Source: Armatimonadota bacterium (GTDB lineage: Bacteria; Armatimonadota; Fimbriimonadia; Fimbriimonadales; Fimbriimonadaceae). From it: 22,809 bases of DNA. Under the pieces are notes generated by a model that saw only the letters and a program-made list of their open reading frames with translations, had not been told where the DNA came from and ran no database searches. This document shows, in pieces, positions 7,593-15,373 of this stretch; the stretch's first letter is position 1; each line of letters begins with the position of its first letter. The DNA is taken from NCBI GenBank assembly GCA_023392285.1, contig JAEVZK010000055.1:1-22809 (forward strand). Reading direction: 5' to 3'. The translations under genes and the position numbers were made by a program.

Positions 7593-8009
7593 CTAGCTCC
7601 GAACAACCCCGTCCGGAAACCAGAGTTTTAGCTCTCGCTCGGCAGCCTCGGGATCACTGCTGCTGTGAGTCAGGTTATCATCGATCGTGAGCGCGAAATC
7701 GCCTCTCACGGTGCCAGGAGCAGCCTCGACGGGATTGGTGGCACCCATCATCGCACGGATTGCCTTGACCGCATTTTCGCCCTGTACCGCCATTGCCACG
7801 ATTGGCCCGGACGAAAGGTAATCCACCACACTTTCGAAAAAGACTTTGCCGCGATGTTCGCCGTAATGTTCCTCGACGGTGCTCCTTTCTGCGCGCATGA
7901 GCCTAAGTCCCACGACCTTGAGGTTGCGCTGCTCGATCCGTTTGGTGATTTCGCCGATCAGGTTGCGCTGGACGCCGCCCGGTTTGATTAAGACAAGAGT
8001 TGTTTCCAT
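7593..8009 (-). CDS. ndk: Nucleoside diphosphate kinase
   Basis: 138 residues, the normal bacterial length. The enzyme transfers the gamma phosphate of ATP to other (deoxy)nucleoside diphosphates through a phosphohistidine. The catalytic His is 115 in the motif NLTHSSSDPEAAEREL, and the nucleotide-binding Lys is 9 in KPGGVQR. FFESVVDYLSSGP, MMGATNP and GTVRGDFA are also family landmarks. Two positions are unusual: the common KPDG is KPGG, and the usual HGSDS after the catalytic His reads HSSSD. Neither removes the phosphorylated His or the conserved Glu (129 region), so the enzyme is probably active. It is a single gene, convergent with the MFS gene and divergent from the ABC cluster. No Shine-Dalgarno sequence is seen. 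Confidence 0.95.
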   Translation of the reverse strand: METTLVLIKPGGVQRNLIGEITKRIEQRNLKVVGLRLMRAERSTVEEHYGEHRGKVFFESVVDYLSSGPIVAMAVQGENAVKAIRAMMGATNPVEAAPGTVRGDFALTIDDNLTHSSSDPEAAERELKLWFPDGVVRS

Positions 8010-8080
8010 TTGTTTTGTGAATCTAAAGGTTACCGCCTTGGTATGAAGACCTACCGGCTGTGCCTGTCATGTTAAGCTAC

Positions 8081-9001
8081 ATGGCAGTGAGCGTCGCAAC
8101 AATCCGTAATCTGACGGTTCGGTACGGCAACTTCACCGCGCTGGACAACTTTTCAGTTGAGATCGCGGACGGTTGTACCGGCCTACTTGGGCCGAACGGG
8201 GCTGGAAAAACCACACTTCTGAAGACTTTGCTGGGATTTGTAACTCCCTCAAGCGGAGGGGGACAGGTTCTCGGCCATGATATCGCGACGGAGGGACGGG
8301 CGATTCGACAGAGAATTGGGCTGATGCCGGAGCAGGATTGCCACATCCCCGGAATGTCCGCGGTTCAGTTCGTAGCCTATGCAGGGGAACTGGCGGGGAT
8401 GCCGGGTGACCAAGCTTTGAGACGGGCGCACGAGGTGTTGGAATACTGCGGCTTGGGCGAAGCTCGCTACCGGAATGTCGAGACCTATTCGACTGGTATG
8501 AAGCAGCGGATCAAATTCGCGCAGGCGCTCGTTCACGGCCCCAAGCTGCTCTTGCTGGATGAGCCGACCAATGGCCTCGACCCGGCTGGACGCGAGGAAA
8601 TGCTCGAACTGGTGCGTTCGGTTTCTCACGGAAAGGGACTGGACGTCATCATCTGCAGCCACTTGCTGCCAGACATCGAGCGGACTTCTGACCAAGTCGT
8701 CGTGATTCAAAAGGGCGGGTTGAAAATGAGCGGCCTAATTAGCGACCTGAAGGCAATTGCCGGGCGCCCGATGGACTTCGATCTACGGGAAAACAGCCCA
8801 GAGTGGTTAGACGTGATGCTTGCAAAGGGAACGACGCTGATTCATCAAAATAGGACCACTTATCGCCTGCAGGGTGACGGCGACCCGGAGGCGATGTCGA
8901 AGCTGGCTTTCGAGGCCGCGCTTCAAACGGGGGCGCAGGTGAGAGGTGTGCAGTTGGCAGAACGAACCTTGGAAGATGCTTTCTTGGAGGTGGTCCGATG
9001 A
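8081..9001 (+). CDS. ABC-2 type transporter ATP-binding protein (first)
   Basis: 306 residues from the ATG at 8081; in-frame starts at 8069 (ATG) and 8060 (GTG) are also possible. I prefer 8081 because family members begin just before the first strand (VATIRNLTVRYG). Walker A GPNGAGKTT is at 37-45, the ABC signature is the variant YSTGMKQR at 136-143, Walker B is LLLLDEP ending at 162, and the H-loop His is 194. The YSTGM form is common in ABC-2 exporter ATPases of the CcmA/NatA type. A roughly 80-residue C-terminal extension follows the ATPase core. It overlaps the next gene by 4 nt (ATGA at 8998-9001), so ATPase and permease are translated together. The exported substrate is unknown. Confidence 0.9.
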   Translation: MAVSVATIRNLTVRYGNFTALDNFSVEIADGCTGLLGPNGAGKTTLLKTLLGFVTPSSGGGQVLGHDIATEGRAIRQRIGLMPEQDCHIPGMSAVQFVAYAGELAGMPGDQALRRAHEVLEYCGLGEARYRNVETYSTGMKQRIKFAQALVHGPKLLLLDEPTNGLDPAGREEMLELVRSVSHGKGLDVIICSHLLPDIERTSDQVVVIQKGGLKMSGLISDLKAIAGRPMDFDLRENSPEWLDVMLAKGTTLIHQNRTTYRLQGDGDPEAMSKLAFEAALQTGAQVRGVQLAERTLEDAFLEVVR

Positions 9002-9984
9002 GCGAACTAAGTCCGATTGCTGATCTTTCCTATCGCAACTATGACGGGCCGCTAGAGCCGCCGCTGATGCGCTGGTGGCCGATTGCGCGCGTCGGGGTGC
9101 TGAAGGCGCTGAAGAACAAGTGGTATTGGGTTCTTACGATCCTTTCGGGGAGCTGGTACCTGGTTTTGATGGTGATGTTCTACTTCGTCGACAGTTTTTT
9201 GCCTCAGATCAGCGGCGATGCGGCGGCGATGATCGATCCAGAAAGGGCAAAGGCGAGCTTCTTTAGCGGCGTGAACTGGAACGAGCAGTTCCTACACGGC
9301 TTTTCGATGGCGCAGCTCTTTCTGCTCATCTTGGCGTTGATGCTAGGCGTTGGGACGATCGCCAACGATAACCGGGCGAACGCGCTGCTTGTTTATCTGA
9401 GCAAACCTTGTACGAAGCTGGATTACGTCTTCGGCAAGTGGCTCGGCATCGTTATCCCTCTCATCATTTCGGTCGCCATTCCCACCCTCTTCTTTTACGG
9501 CTACTGCTTCATGAGCTATCGGGAATATGGCTTCCTAGACCACCATCCTTATCTGATCTTCCAGCTCATGCTGCTCATCACGATTCCCGCGATCGTCCAT
9601 GCGAGCCTGGCAATCGGAATCAGCTCGATGTTTAGCCAGGGCAGAATCGCAGGTGCGACGTATGCAGCGATCTACTTCTTCAGCCTTTTCTTTACGAAGG
9701 CGATGCAAGTGCTGCACGTTCAAATGGGCCCCGGAGACAGTGCCTCCAAGCTGGTCAACAGTCTCTTCTATTTTTCAATCGACGGCATCCAGATTGGGCT
9801 GGCGAAGGCGCTTCTAGGGACGGACGGTGGCCGGCTCATTCCAGTAGGCCCGCCGGGAGGAATGGGCAGGATGGCCGTTCCGGCACCCAATGGTGTTCTC
9901 ATTTCGATCGTGGCGGGCATCGGGTGTATGGCATTTCTGCTCTTCGCCTGGTCCCGCATTCGAGCGGTGGAGGTGGTCGGTTGA
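8998..9984 (+). CDS. ABC-2 type transporter permease (first)
   Basis: 328 residues with about six membrane segments. The N-terminal cytoplasmic part contains a YRNYDGP element and RVGVLKALKNKWYWVLT, as in NosY-like ABC-2 permeases. DNRANALLVYLSKPCTKLDYVFGKWLG is the typical cytoplasmic coupling loop (ANALLVYLSKP resembles the 'gt...lLsrPv' pattern of the family). A large external loop lies between helices 1 and 2, and a Gly/Pro-rich loop (GPPGGMGRM) precedes the last helix. The ATG overlaps the upstream ATPase stop and the TGA overlaps the TTG of the next ATPase. The near-continuous overlaps argue that all four genes form one exporter system. Confidence 0.88.
   Translation: MSELSPIADLSYRNYDGPLEPPLMRWWPIARVGVLKALKNKWYWVLTILSGSWYLVLMVMFYFVDSFLPQISGDAAAMIDPERAKASFFSGVNWNEQFLHGFSMAQLFLLILALMLGVGTIANDNRANALLVYLSKPCTKLDYVFGKWLGIVIPLIISVAIPTLFFYGYCFMSYREYGFLDHHPYLIFQLMLLITIPAIVHASLAIGISSMFSQGRIAGATYAAIYFFSLFFTKAMQVLHVQMGPGDSASKLVNSLFYFSIDGIQIGLAKALLGTDGGRLIPVGPPGGMGRMAVPAPNGVLISIVAGIGCMAFLLFAWSRIRAVEVVG
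9969..9975 (+). promoter_or_regulatory. Ribosome binding site deciding the TTG start of the second ATPase
   Basis: GGAGGTG lies inside the end of the permease gene, about 7 nt before the TTG at 9981. It is the strongest Shine-Dalgarno match in the cluster and supports TTG over the upstream in-frame ATG at 9924. Confidence 0.7.
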
Positions 9985-10898
9985 TCGAGCTGAACCGAGC
10001 TTCTCGATGGTACGGCCAGGTCATTGGCCTGAATGATGTCACGTGCAAGATTGGACCTGGACTTACCGCGCTGTTGGGGATGAACGGGGCGGGAAAGTCG
10101 ACGATGATCAAGCTGATCACCGGCCAGATCAAGGAGACGACTGGCAATGTCACCGTTCTCGGGCAACGGCCTTTCGCTAACGCCGACGTGTACCGCCGCA
10201 TGGGCTACTGCCCGGAGATCGACAATTTCTACGAGCACATGACCGGGCGCAGGTTCGTATACCATCTGGCACGTTTGAACGAGTTCTCTCATGTCGAAGC
10301 GACCACCCGCACGGAGGAAGTGCTCCACCTTGTCGGGATGGCCGAGCGAGCGAACAAGAAAATCGCAGGCTATTCCAAGGGCATGCGCCAGCGCATCAAG
10401 CTCGCTCAGGCGATGCTGAACAATCCCGACATCATCCTTTTAGACGAGCCCCTCAATGGTCTCGACCCAGTGGGTCGGCACGAGTACATTCAACTGCTGA
10501 ACACGCTCGCCGCCGAAGGCAAGTGCATTGTGGTCAGCAGTCACATCCTCTACGAGGTCGAGCAGATGACCCACGCCCTCCTCCTCCTTCACCGGGGGCG
10601 CTTGCTCGCAACCGGCGATCTCCAACTGATTCGCTCTTATATTGATAAATATCCGCACCAGATACGGCTACGCACGACCGATCCAAGACGGGCTGCCTCA
10701 CTGCTATGCCGGATCCCCAACATTGTCAGTTTGGAGTTTGCGCCTCGTGACAATATCCTCGATCTGGAGGTGCGAGACCTCAACGGCTTTTACGATTACC
10801 TGATGAAGATTTCTCTTGAGGAACAGTTGCCGATCCTCGGTCTCACCAGCCCAGATAACAATCTCGAATCTGTCTTCAAGTATTTGGTCAAAACGTAA
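9981..10898 (+). CDS. ABC-2 type transporter ATP-binding protein (second)
   Basis: 305 residues starting at a TTG that overlaps the permease stop (TTGA). The longer reading from ATG 9924 would run 60 bases into the permease and add a low-quality Gly-rich stretch. Walker A GMNGAGKST is at 33-41, the signature variant YSKGMRQR at 131-138, Walker B IILLDEP with D155/E156, and the H-loop His is 188. The C-terminal part is short and strand-rich. It is related to, but clearly diverged from, the first ATPase; both share the YSxGMxQRIK form of the signature. The stop TAA overlaps the next ATG by one base. It likely pairs with the permease at 10898, or forms a heterodimer with the first ATPase. Confidence 0.9.
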   Translation: MIELNRASRWYGQVIGLNDVTCKIGPGLTALLGMNGAGKSTMIKLITGQIKETTGNVTVLGQRPFANADVYRRMGYCPEIDNFYEHMTGRRFVYHLARLNEFSHVEATTRTEEVLHLVGMAERANKKIAGYSKGMRQRIKLAQAMLNNPDIILLDEPLNGLDPVGRHEYIQLLNTLAAEGKCIVVSSHILYEVEQMTHALLLLHRGRLLATGDLQLIRSYIDKYPHQIRLRTTDPRRAASLLCRIPNIVSLEFAPRDNILDLEVRDLNGFYDYLMKISLEEQLPILGLTSPDNNLESVFKYLVKT

Positions 10899-11668
10899 TG
10901 GACGCCTATATTTTCTTCAGCTCATTACGGGAATATTTGCGTCCGAAGCGAATCTTCCCTTGGATCCTGCTTGCGATCGGCGGATTCCTTCTCGCGGCAG
11001 CTTGGCCGTCGCTGAACCGAAACGCGACTTCGAACGAGAGCTACATCGCGGTTTCCGAGATGCTCGTGTTTCACGTGCTGGCTCTCTCGTCTGCGATCAT
11101 GACTTCTGCGATCGTTTCTCAGGAAGTCGAGCAAAAGACGATCGTTTACCTGCTGACCAGACCAGTTTCCCGCTGGCGTCTCATCCTGTTTCGTTATCTC
11201 GCTTCCGCCAGTGTTGTCGCGATGTTGGCGATCTTTGGCGCGATATGTGTCGGCATCGGATCGTTCGGTCTCGGTTTCGTCGGAAATCGTTATTTTCAGC
11301 ACGACCTTATTGCGCTGATCGTGGGAGCCCTCAGTTACGGAGCGCTCTTTCTGATCATCAGCTTGGTCGTGAACAAAGCGATGATGGTGTGCCTGCTCTT
11401 CGCGTTCGGCTGGGAAACGATTGTGCCAAACCTTCCAGGAGAAATGTACCGGTTGTCCATCTACAGCCACATCATCGGCATCGCCGACCATCCGGTGAAG
11501 GTGGATGAAATGGGAGGTGTTTCTTTGGCGACTGGCGGTCTAAGCACCAACGTGATCACCCCTGGAAGCGGGTATGTCACGATGGCCGTCATGGTGATCG
11601 TGCTGATCGGCCTTGCCGCTTGGTGGTTCACGAATTTCGAATATGTGCCACGGGAAGACGCTGAGTAG
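10898..11668 (+). CDS. ABC-2 type transporter permease (second)
   Basis: 256 residues with six membrane helices. VSQEVEQKTIVYLLTRPVSRWRLILFRYLAS is the hallmark ABC-2 permease segment (the 'E...rT...lLtrPv.R...l..K' pattern). The N-terminal SLREYLRPKRIFPWILL is a typical cytoplasmic start followed by helix 1. It lacks the long external loops of the first permease. It overlaps the ATPase gene by one base (TAATG) and is followed by priA after 2 bases. Confidence 0.88.
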   Translation: MDAYIFFSSLREYLRPKRIFPWILLAIGGFLLAAAWPSLNRNATSNESYIAVSEMLVFHVLALSSAIMTSAIVSQEVEQKTIVYLLTRPVSRWRLILFRYLASASVVAMLAIFGAICVGIGSFGLGFVGNRYFQHDLIALIVGALSYGALFLIISLVVNKAMMVCLLFAFGWETIVPNLPGEMYRLSIYSHIIGIADHPVKVDEMGGVSLATGGLSTNVITPGSGYVTMAVMVIVLIGLAAWWFTNFEYVPREDAE

Positions 11669-11670
11669 AC

Positions 11671-14121
11671 TTGGCCGTGGATAAAGTACGGGTAGCGGAT
11701 GTCGCCATCGACCCACGAGCAGGCGGCTCCGACGCGATTTACACGTACCGCGTTTCACCGGACACGGAGGTTGGCGAAGCCTTCTTCATCCCCATCGGGG
11801 GGCGATCCTCGCTCGGGTATGTGGTTTCGGTTTACGATGCAGATGCGGAGTCGCTCGGCTTTGCCATCGAGAGTTTGAAATCCGCACAGCAAAAGGTGGA
11901 CGGAATTGCCCTTCCTTCGCAACTGGTGGATCTTGCCCGATTCGTCGCGAAAGAGTATCTGTGCCCGCTGCCCGCCGCTCTTTCGCCAGCCGCCCCGCCC
12001 GGAATCCGCGATCGAATTGTATCAAGTTGGAAGCTCATCGGAGAGGAGGTTGGCGACGCCCAACTCGATCTTGGCAACAACTATCGTATTGCGGACTGGG
12101 AGAAGGGGCTGACGTCGATTCAGCGCGAAGTCGTCCGTACCATGCGAGATGCAGGGGGTGTCCTCCACGAGGGCACAGCGAAAAAGATTGCTCCGGCAAT
12201 GCTAAAGGCCCTAAAGCTCCTGCGAGGCAAGAATCTCGTGGAGGAATCGCTTGCAATCGCTCCCTTTTCGGATCGGGTGAAGAAGGGAAAGCTGCTGCGG
12301 CTGACGTCAGACTCCGCGCGAATTGAGCAGTTCCTCAAAGAGGAAGGACGAAAGAAGCCGGCGCAAGCGCTGGTTCTCATGAAAATGGGTACCGCCGAAG
12401 CAGGTGCCGCGCTTGCTCCGGGAGAAATCAAGGCAATGGCGGGGGTAACGGATACAACTGTCAAAGCGCTTGTGGATGCGGGGCTGCTAGAGAAAATGGA
12501 TGATGCAAGAGTTCGCATTGCCAATCCGCCTCAACCCAATCCGTTCCAGCAATTGGCGATCGACGCGATCGTCGAGTCGATCCATGGCGGCTCTTACCAG
12601 CCATTTCTGCTCTTCGGTGTGACCGGCAGCGGGAAGACGGAGGTTTTCCTGCGAGCCGCTGCCGAAGCTCTGAAACAGGGCCGCCAGGTGCTTTACCTAG
12701 TTCCAGAAATCGCTTTGGCGACGCAGGCGATTGCGCAGCTGCGGGAACGATTTGGCCGTACCGTCGCGGTTCTGCATAGCGACCTCTCACCCGGAGAGCG
12801 ACTTGCGAACTGGATGGCGATTCGAGCCGGCGAGGCGGCGGTCGTTCTCGGTGCAAGATCTGCTCTCTTCGCACCTTTATCAAACATTGGGCTCATAGTC
12901 ATGGACGAGGAGCATGAGGCGAGCTATAAGCAGGAGACGGTGCCACGATATCACGCCAAGCGCTTGGCCCTCGAACTGGCACGGATGCACGGGTGTCCAG
13001 TGGTGCTTGGGTCGGCCACACCCAGCATCGAGAGTTTTCAGGAGGCAGAGGACGAAAGCCTGACGCTGCTCAGTATTCCCGAGCGGGCGGCGAGTGCGAC
13101 CCTCCCAACCGTGACGATCGACGATCTCAGCGTCGGCTTTCGTGCTGGTAAACCAGCCATTCTCTCCCCAGACCTCGAGGAACGACTCGGTCATACCCTG
13201 GCGAGGGGGGAACAGGCTATCCTCTTCCTGAACCGCCGTGCTTATGCTCCCTTCTTAATGTGCCGTGACTGTGGACATCAACTCAAATGTCCAAACTGCG
13301 CCGTGTCCCTCTCGTTTCATAGACGGGACGAGCGATTACGCTGCCACCATTGCGGCTACCAGCGTCGACCGCCGGATATCTGCGAGCAGTGCCATGGCAG
13401 CCGGATTAACCCATTCGGAGTCGGAACCGAAAAGGTTGAAGAAAGTGTCGCCGCCATCTTTCCCGACGCGAGAGTGGCAAGGTTGGACCGAGATGTCGCG
13501 CGTCGCAAGGGCGCTTTGGAGGAGGTGCTGGCCTCCTTTCGTAGTGGCGATATCGACATTCTTGTCGGAACTCAGATGGTCGCGAAAGGTCTGGATTTTC
13601 CAAACGTCACGCTTGTCGGCGTTATTGCCGCAGATATCTCGCTCAACCTTCCCGACTTTCGCGCTTCGGAGAGAACCTTTCAACTCCTTTCGCAGGTGGC
13701 GGGCCGCGCTGGCAGAGGATCGATACCAGGTCAAGTGGTAATCCAAACTTTCAATCCAGATCACGCCGCGTTGCGGGCAGCGCGCACGCATAACTTCCTC
13801 GATTTTTTTGAAATTCTGCGAGATGAGCGAAGAGCTGCCGGCTATCCCCCTTTTCGCCGCCTCGTGAATATTGTCTTCAGCGGTGAGAATCGCCGGAGCG
13901 TGATCCAACTGTCAACCGAAGTTGCCGAATCACTGAAAACACTTCCAGTTGAAGTCTTAGGCCCCGTAGACTGCGTGATGGAGCGGTTGCAGAATCGCTG
14001 GCGGAGGCATATCCTCCTCAAGATCGAGCCCGATTACGATCTTGCGCAGATCTCTTCACGAATCCGGCAAAGTAAGGGAGTTCAGGTGCTGATCGACGTT
14101 GACCCTTTCAGCCTCATGTAG
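11671..14121 (+). CDS. priA: Primosomal replication restart helicase PriA
   Basis: 816 residues from TTG at 11671 (GTG at 11677 is equally possible). PriA recognises stalled replication forks, unwinds the lagging arm and starts primosome assembly. The N-terminal 3'-DNA-binding region is RVADVAIDPRAG...YTYRV. The helicase core has Walker A GVTGSGKT at 316-323 and the DEEH box at 412-415. The zinc-binding insertion has eight Cys at 531, 534, 540, 543, 558, 561, 571 and 574, the full set for two zinc sites. GTQMVAKGLDFPNVTLVGV and QVAGRAGRG are the late helicase motifs. Length is slightly above the E. coli protein (about 730). It begins 2 bases after the ABC permease stop and is probably co-transcribed with it, an unusual neighbour. 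No rho-independent terminator follows. Confidence 0.96.
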   Translation: MAVDKVRVADVAIDPRAGGSDAIYTYRVSPDTEVGEAFFIPIGGRSSLGYVVSVYDADAESLGFAIESLKSAQQKVDGIALPSQLVDLARFVAKEYLCPLPAALSPAAPPGIRDRIVSSWKLIGEEVGDAQLDLGNNYRIADWEKGLTSIQREVVRTMRDAGGVLHEGTAKKIAPAMLKALKLLRGKNLVEESLAIAPFSDRVKKGKLLRLTSDSARIEQFLKEEGRKKPAQALVLMKMGTAEAGAALAPGEIKAMAGVTDTTVKALVDAGLLEKMDDARVRIANPPQPNPFQQLAIDAIVESIHGGSYQPFLLFGVTGSGKTEVFLRAAAEALKQGRQVLYLVPEIALATQAIAQLRERFGRTVAVLHSDLSPGERLANWMAIRAGEAAVVLGARSALFAPLSNIGLIVMDEEHEASYKQETVPRYHAKRLALELARMHGCPVVLGSATPSIESFQEAEDESLTLLSIPERAASATLPTVTIDDLSVGFRAGKPAILSPDLEERLGHTLARGEQAILFLNRRAYAPFLMCRDCGHQLKCPNCAVSLSFHRRDERLRCHHCGYQRRPPDICEQCHGSRINPFGVGTEKVEESVAAIFPDARVARLDRDVARRKGALEEVLASFRSGDIDILVGTQMVAKGLDFPNVTLVGVIAADISLNLPDFRASERTFQLLSQVAGRAGRGSIPGQVVIQTFNPDHAALRAARTHNFLDFFEILRDERRAAGYPPFRRLVNIVFSGENRRSVIQLSTEVAESLKTLPVEVLGPVDCVMERLQNRWRRHILLKIEPDYDLAQISSRIRQSKGVQVLIDVDPFSLM

Positions 14122-14181
14122 GTTGACCCATATGCTCCAACGCCAATATTCATTGGTAAGGTCAATATCTACAGCTAAACA
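14122..14181. other. Spacer between priA and tRNA-Gln 3' ends with nested inverted repeats
   Basis: TTGACC (14123-14128) pairs with GGTCAA (14160-14165), and inside it CCAAT (14143-14147) pairs with ATTGG (14152-14156). The stems are short and AT-rich without a T-run. It may help end transcription from both sides, but this is weak. Confidence 0.3.
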
Positions 14182-14255
14182 TGGCTGGCGGACAAGGACT
14201 CGAACCTTGACTGACGGCACCAAAAACCGCTGTCCTGCCATTAGACGATCCGCCA
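14182..14255 (-). tRNA. tRNA-Gln (anticodon UUG), CCA encoded
   Basis: The minus strand folds as a complete cloverleaf: acceptor TGGCGGA with TCCGCCA, D arm GTC...GAC, anticodon stem GCGGT/GCCGT with loop TTTTGGT, and T arm with GGTTCGAGTCC. The anticodon TTG is at 14223-14221 (plus-strand CAA) and reads CAA, with CAG by wobble. The discriminator base is G followed by an encoded CCA at the 3' end (14184-14182). The acceptor begins with U1-A72, as in other bacterial tRNA-Gln. It diverges from the aminopeptidase gene. Confidence 0.96.
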
Positions 14256-14267
14256 GACCGAGATGAA

Positions 14268-14275
14268 ATTATACT
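14268..14275. promoter_or_regulatory. Overlapping divergent -10 elements: tRNA-Gln (minus) and aminopeptidase (plus)
   Basis: The 8-base ATTATACT contains a perfect TATAAT on the minus strand (14273 to 14268), 12 bases before the tRNA 5' end, and TATACT on the plus strand (14270-14275), 6 bases before the ATG at 14282. The first would give a short tRNA leader; the second would give a leaderless mRNA. -35 elements are weak on both sides (TCGGTC at 14296-14291 for the tRNA). Confidence 0.55.
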
Positions 14276-14281
14276 CAGGTT

Positions 14282-15373
14282 ATGAATTCCGACCGAGTAT
14301 CACGACTGGCCAATCTCCTCGATCAAGAAGGAGTGGATGCTTTCCTCGCCTGGGACCCCGTCACAACCGGATATCTTTTCGATTCGCATGAGCACGCCGG
14401 CGAGCGATTTATGATCATTGCGGTCAAGGCTGGAGAGCCGACTTGGATGATCTGCCCAGCGCTGTCCGTGGACCAGGCGAAGCGGGCGGGTATCGAGCGG
14501 ATTCAGGGCTGGCGGGATGGCGAAGATCCGCTGGCGCTCTTTGATGAGCTGGCTGGTGATTGGGACCTCCGGACCGGAATCCTTGCCGTTGACAACCAGA
14601 TGCCAGCTCACTTGCTGCTCACCTTACAAGATGCTTTGCCAGCCGCTCTGTTTCGAGAGGGCCAGAGCCTCCTGTCAAGGCTCATGCGGAAGAAAGATGA
14701 GTACGAGCTTGCGGAGCTTCGCAAAGTCGCAGTGATGACGGATGATGCCTGGGACGAAATACTGCCAACGATACGTGCCGGTGAGACGGAGCGGCAACTC
14801 GCCCAACGACTAGACGAAGCCATGCGACGGCGTGGCGGCCGTACAGACTTCTGCATCGTGGCCGCGGGAGCCAACGCGGCCGAGCCACACCACTTGAGTG
14901 ACGACAGCGTTCTGAGCGAAGGCGACAGCGTGGTGATTGATTTTGGCTGCAGCCTTCCCAGCGGTTACCGGAGCGACATCACGCGAACCGTCTGTATTGG
15001 AACTCCCTCCGATCAGCTCTCGAAGGTCTATGGAACGGTATACGATGCCCACATGGCAGGAAGACGTGCCGCCAAAGTTGGAGCAACCGGAGAGGAAGTG
15101 GACCAGGCGGCAAGGCAATTGATCGAGGAGGCCGGATATGGCGATTACTTCGTGCATCGAACCGGGCACGGCCTGGGGATGCGAGGCCATGAAGAGCCCT
15201 ATATCGTCCGAGGCAACATCGAGGCCTTGCAAGAGAATGAGGTGTTCAGCATCGAGCCCGGAATTTATATTCCGGGCTCGCTGGGAGTGAGGATAGAGAA
15301 TATCGTCGTTGCCAAGGAAAGCGGGAGCGAATCGCTAAACCGGGAGCCCTCCCCTTCCATCTTAAGTGTCTAG
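14282..15373 (+). CDS. M24 family Xaa-Pro aminopeptidase/dipeptidase
   Basis: 363 residues. It is a two-metal hydrolase removing an N-terminal residue before proline or splitting Xaa-Pro dipeptides. Residues about 1-130 form the creatinase-type N-terminal domain; the pita-bread catalytic domain follows. All five metal ligands are visible: D220 (VVIDFG), D232 (YRSDITRT), H296 (HRTGHGLGM), E325 (FSIEPGIY) and E339 (VRIENIV). PHH at 202-204 and H303 (RGHEEP) are substrate-site histidines. The size fits the PepQ/YpdF-like cytosolic forms rather than the longer E. coli PepP. There is no signal peptide. The ATG has no Shine-Dalgarno sequence, but TATACT ends 6 bases upstream, so it may be leaderless. 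The stop shares the palindrome CTAG with the stop of the convergent PEP-CTERM gene. Confidence 0.92.
   Translation: MNSDRVSRLANLLDQEGVDAFLAWDPVTTGYLFDSHEHAGERFMIIAVKAGEPTWMICPALSVDQAKRAGIERIQGWRDGEDPLALFDELAGDWDLRTGILAVDNQMPAHLLLTLQDALPAALFREGQSLLSRLMRKKDEYELAELRKVAVMTDDAWDEILPTIRAGETERQLAQRLDEAMRRRGGRTDFCIVAAGANAAEPHHLSDDSVLSEGDSVVIDFGCSLPSGYRSDITRTVCIGTPSDQLSKVYGTVYDAHMAGRRAAKVGATGEEVDQAARQLIEEAGYGDYFVHRTGHGLGMRGHEEPYIVRGNIEALQENEVFSIEPGIYIPGSLGVRIENIVVAKESGSESLNREPSPSILSV

Noticed and set aside
8020..8047. ndk promoter candidate, TTCATA and TAGATT with 16-base spacing on the minus strand
   Set aside because: Both hexamers are only 4 of 6 matches; it is not distinguishable from chance without transcript data.
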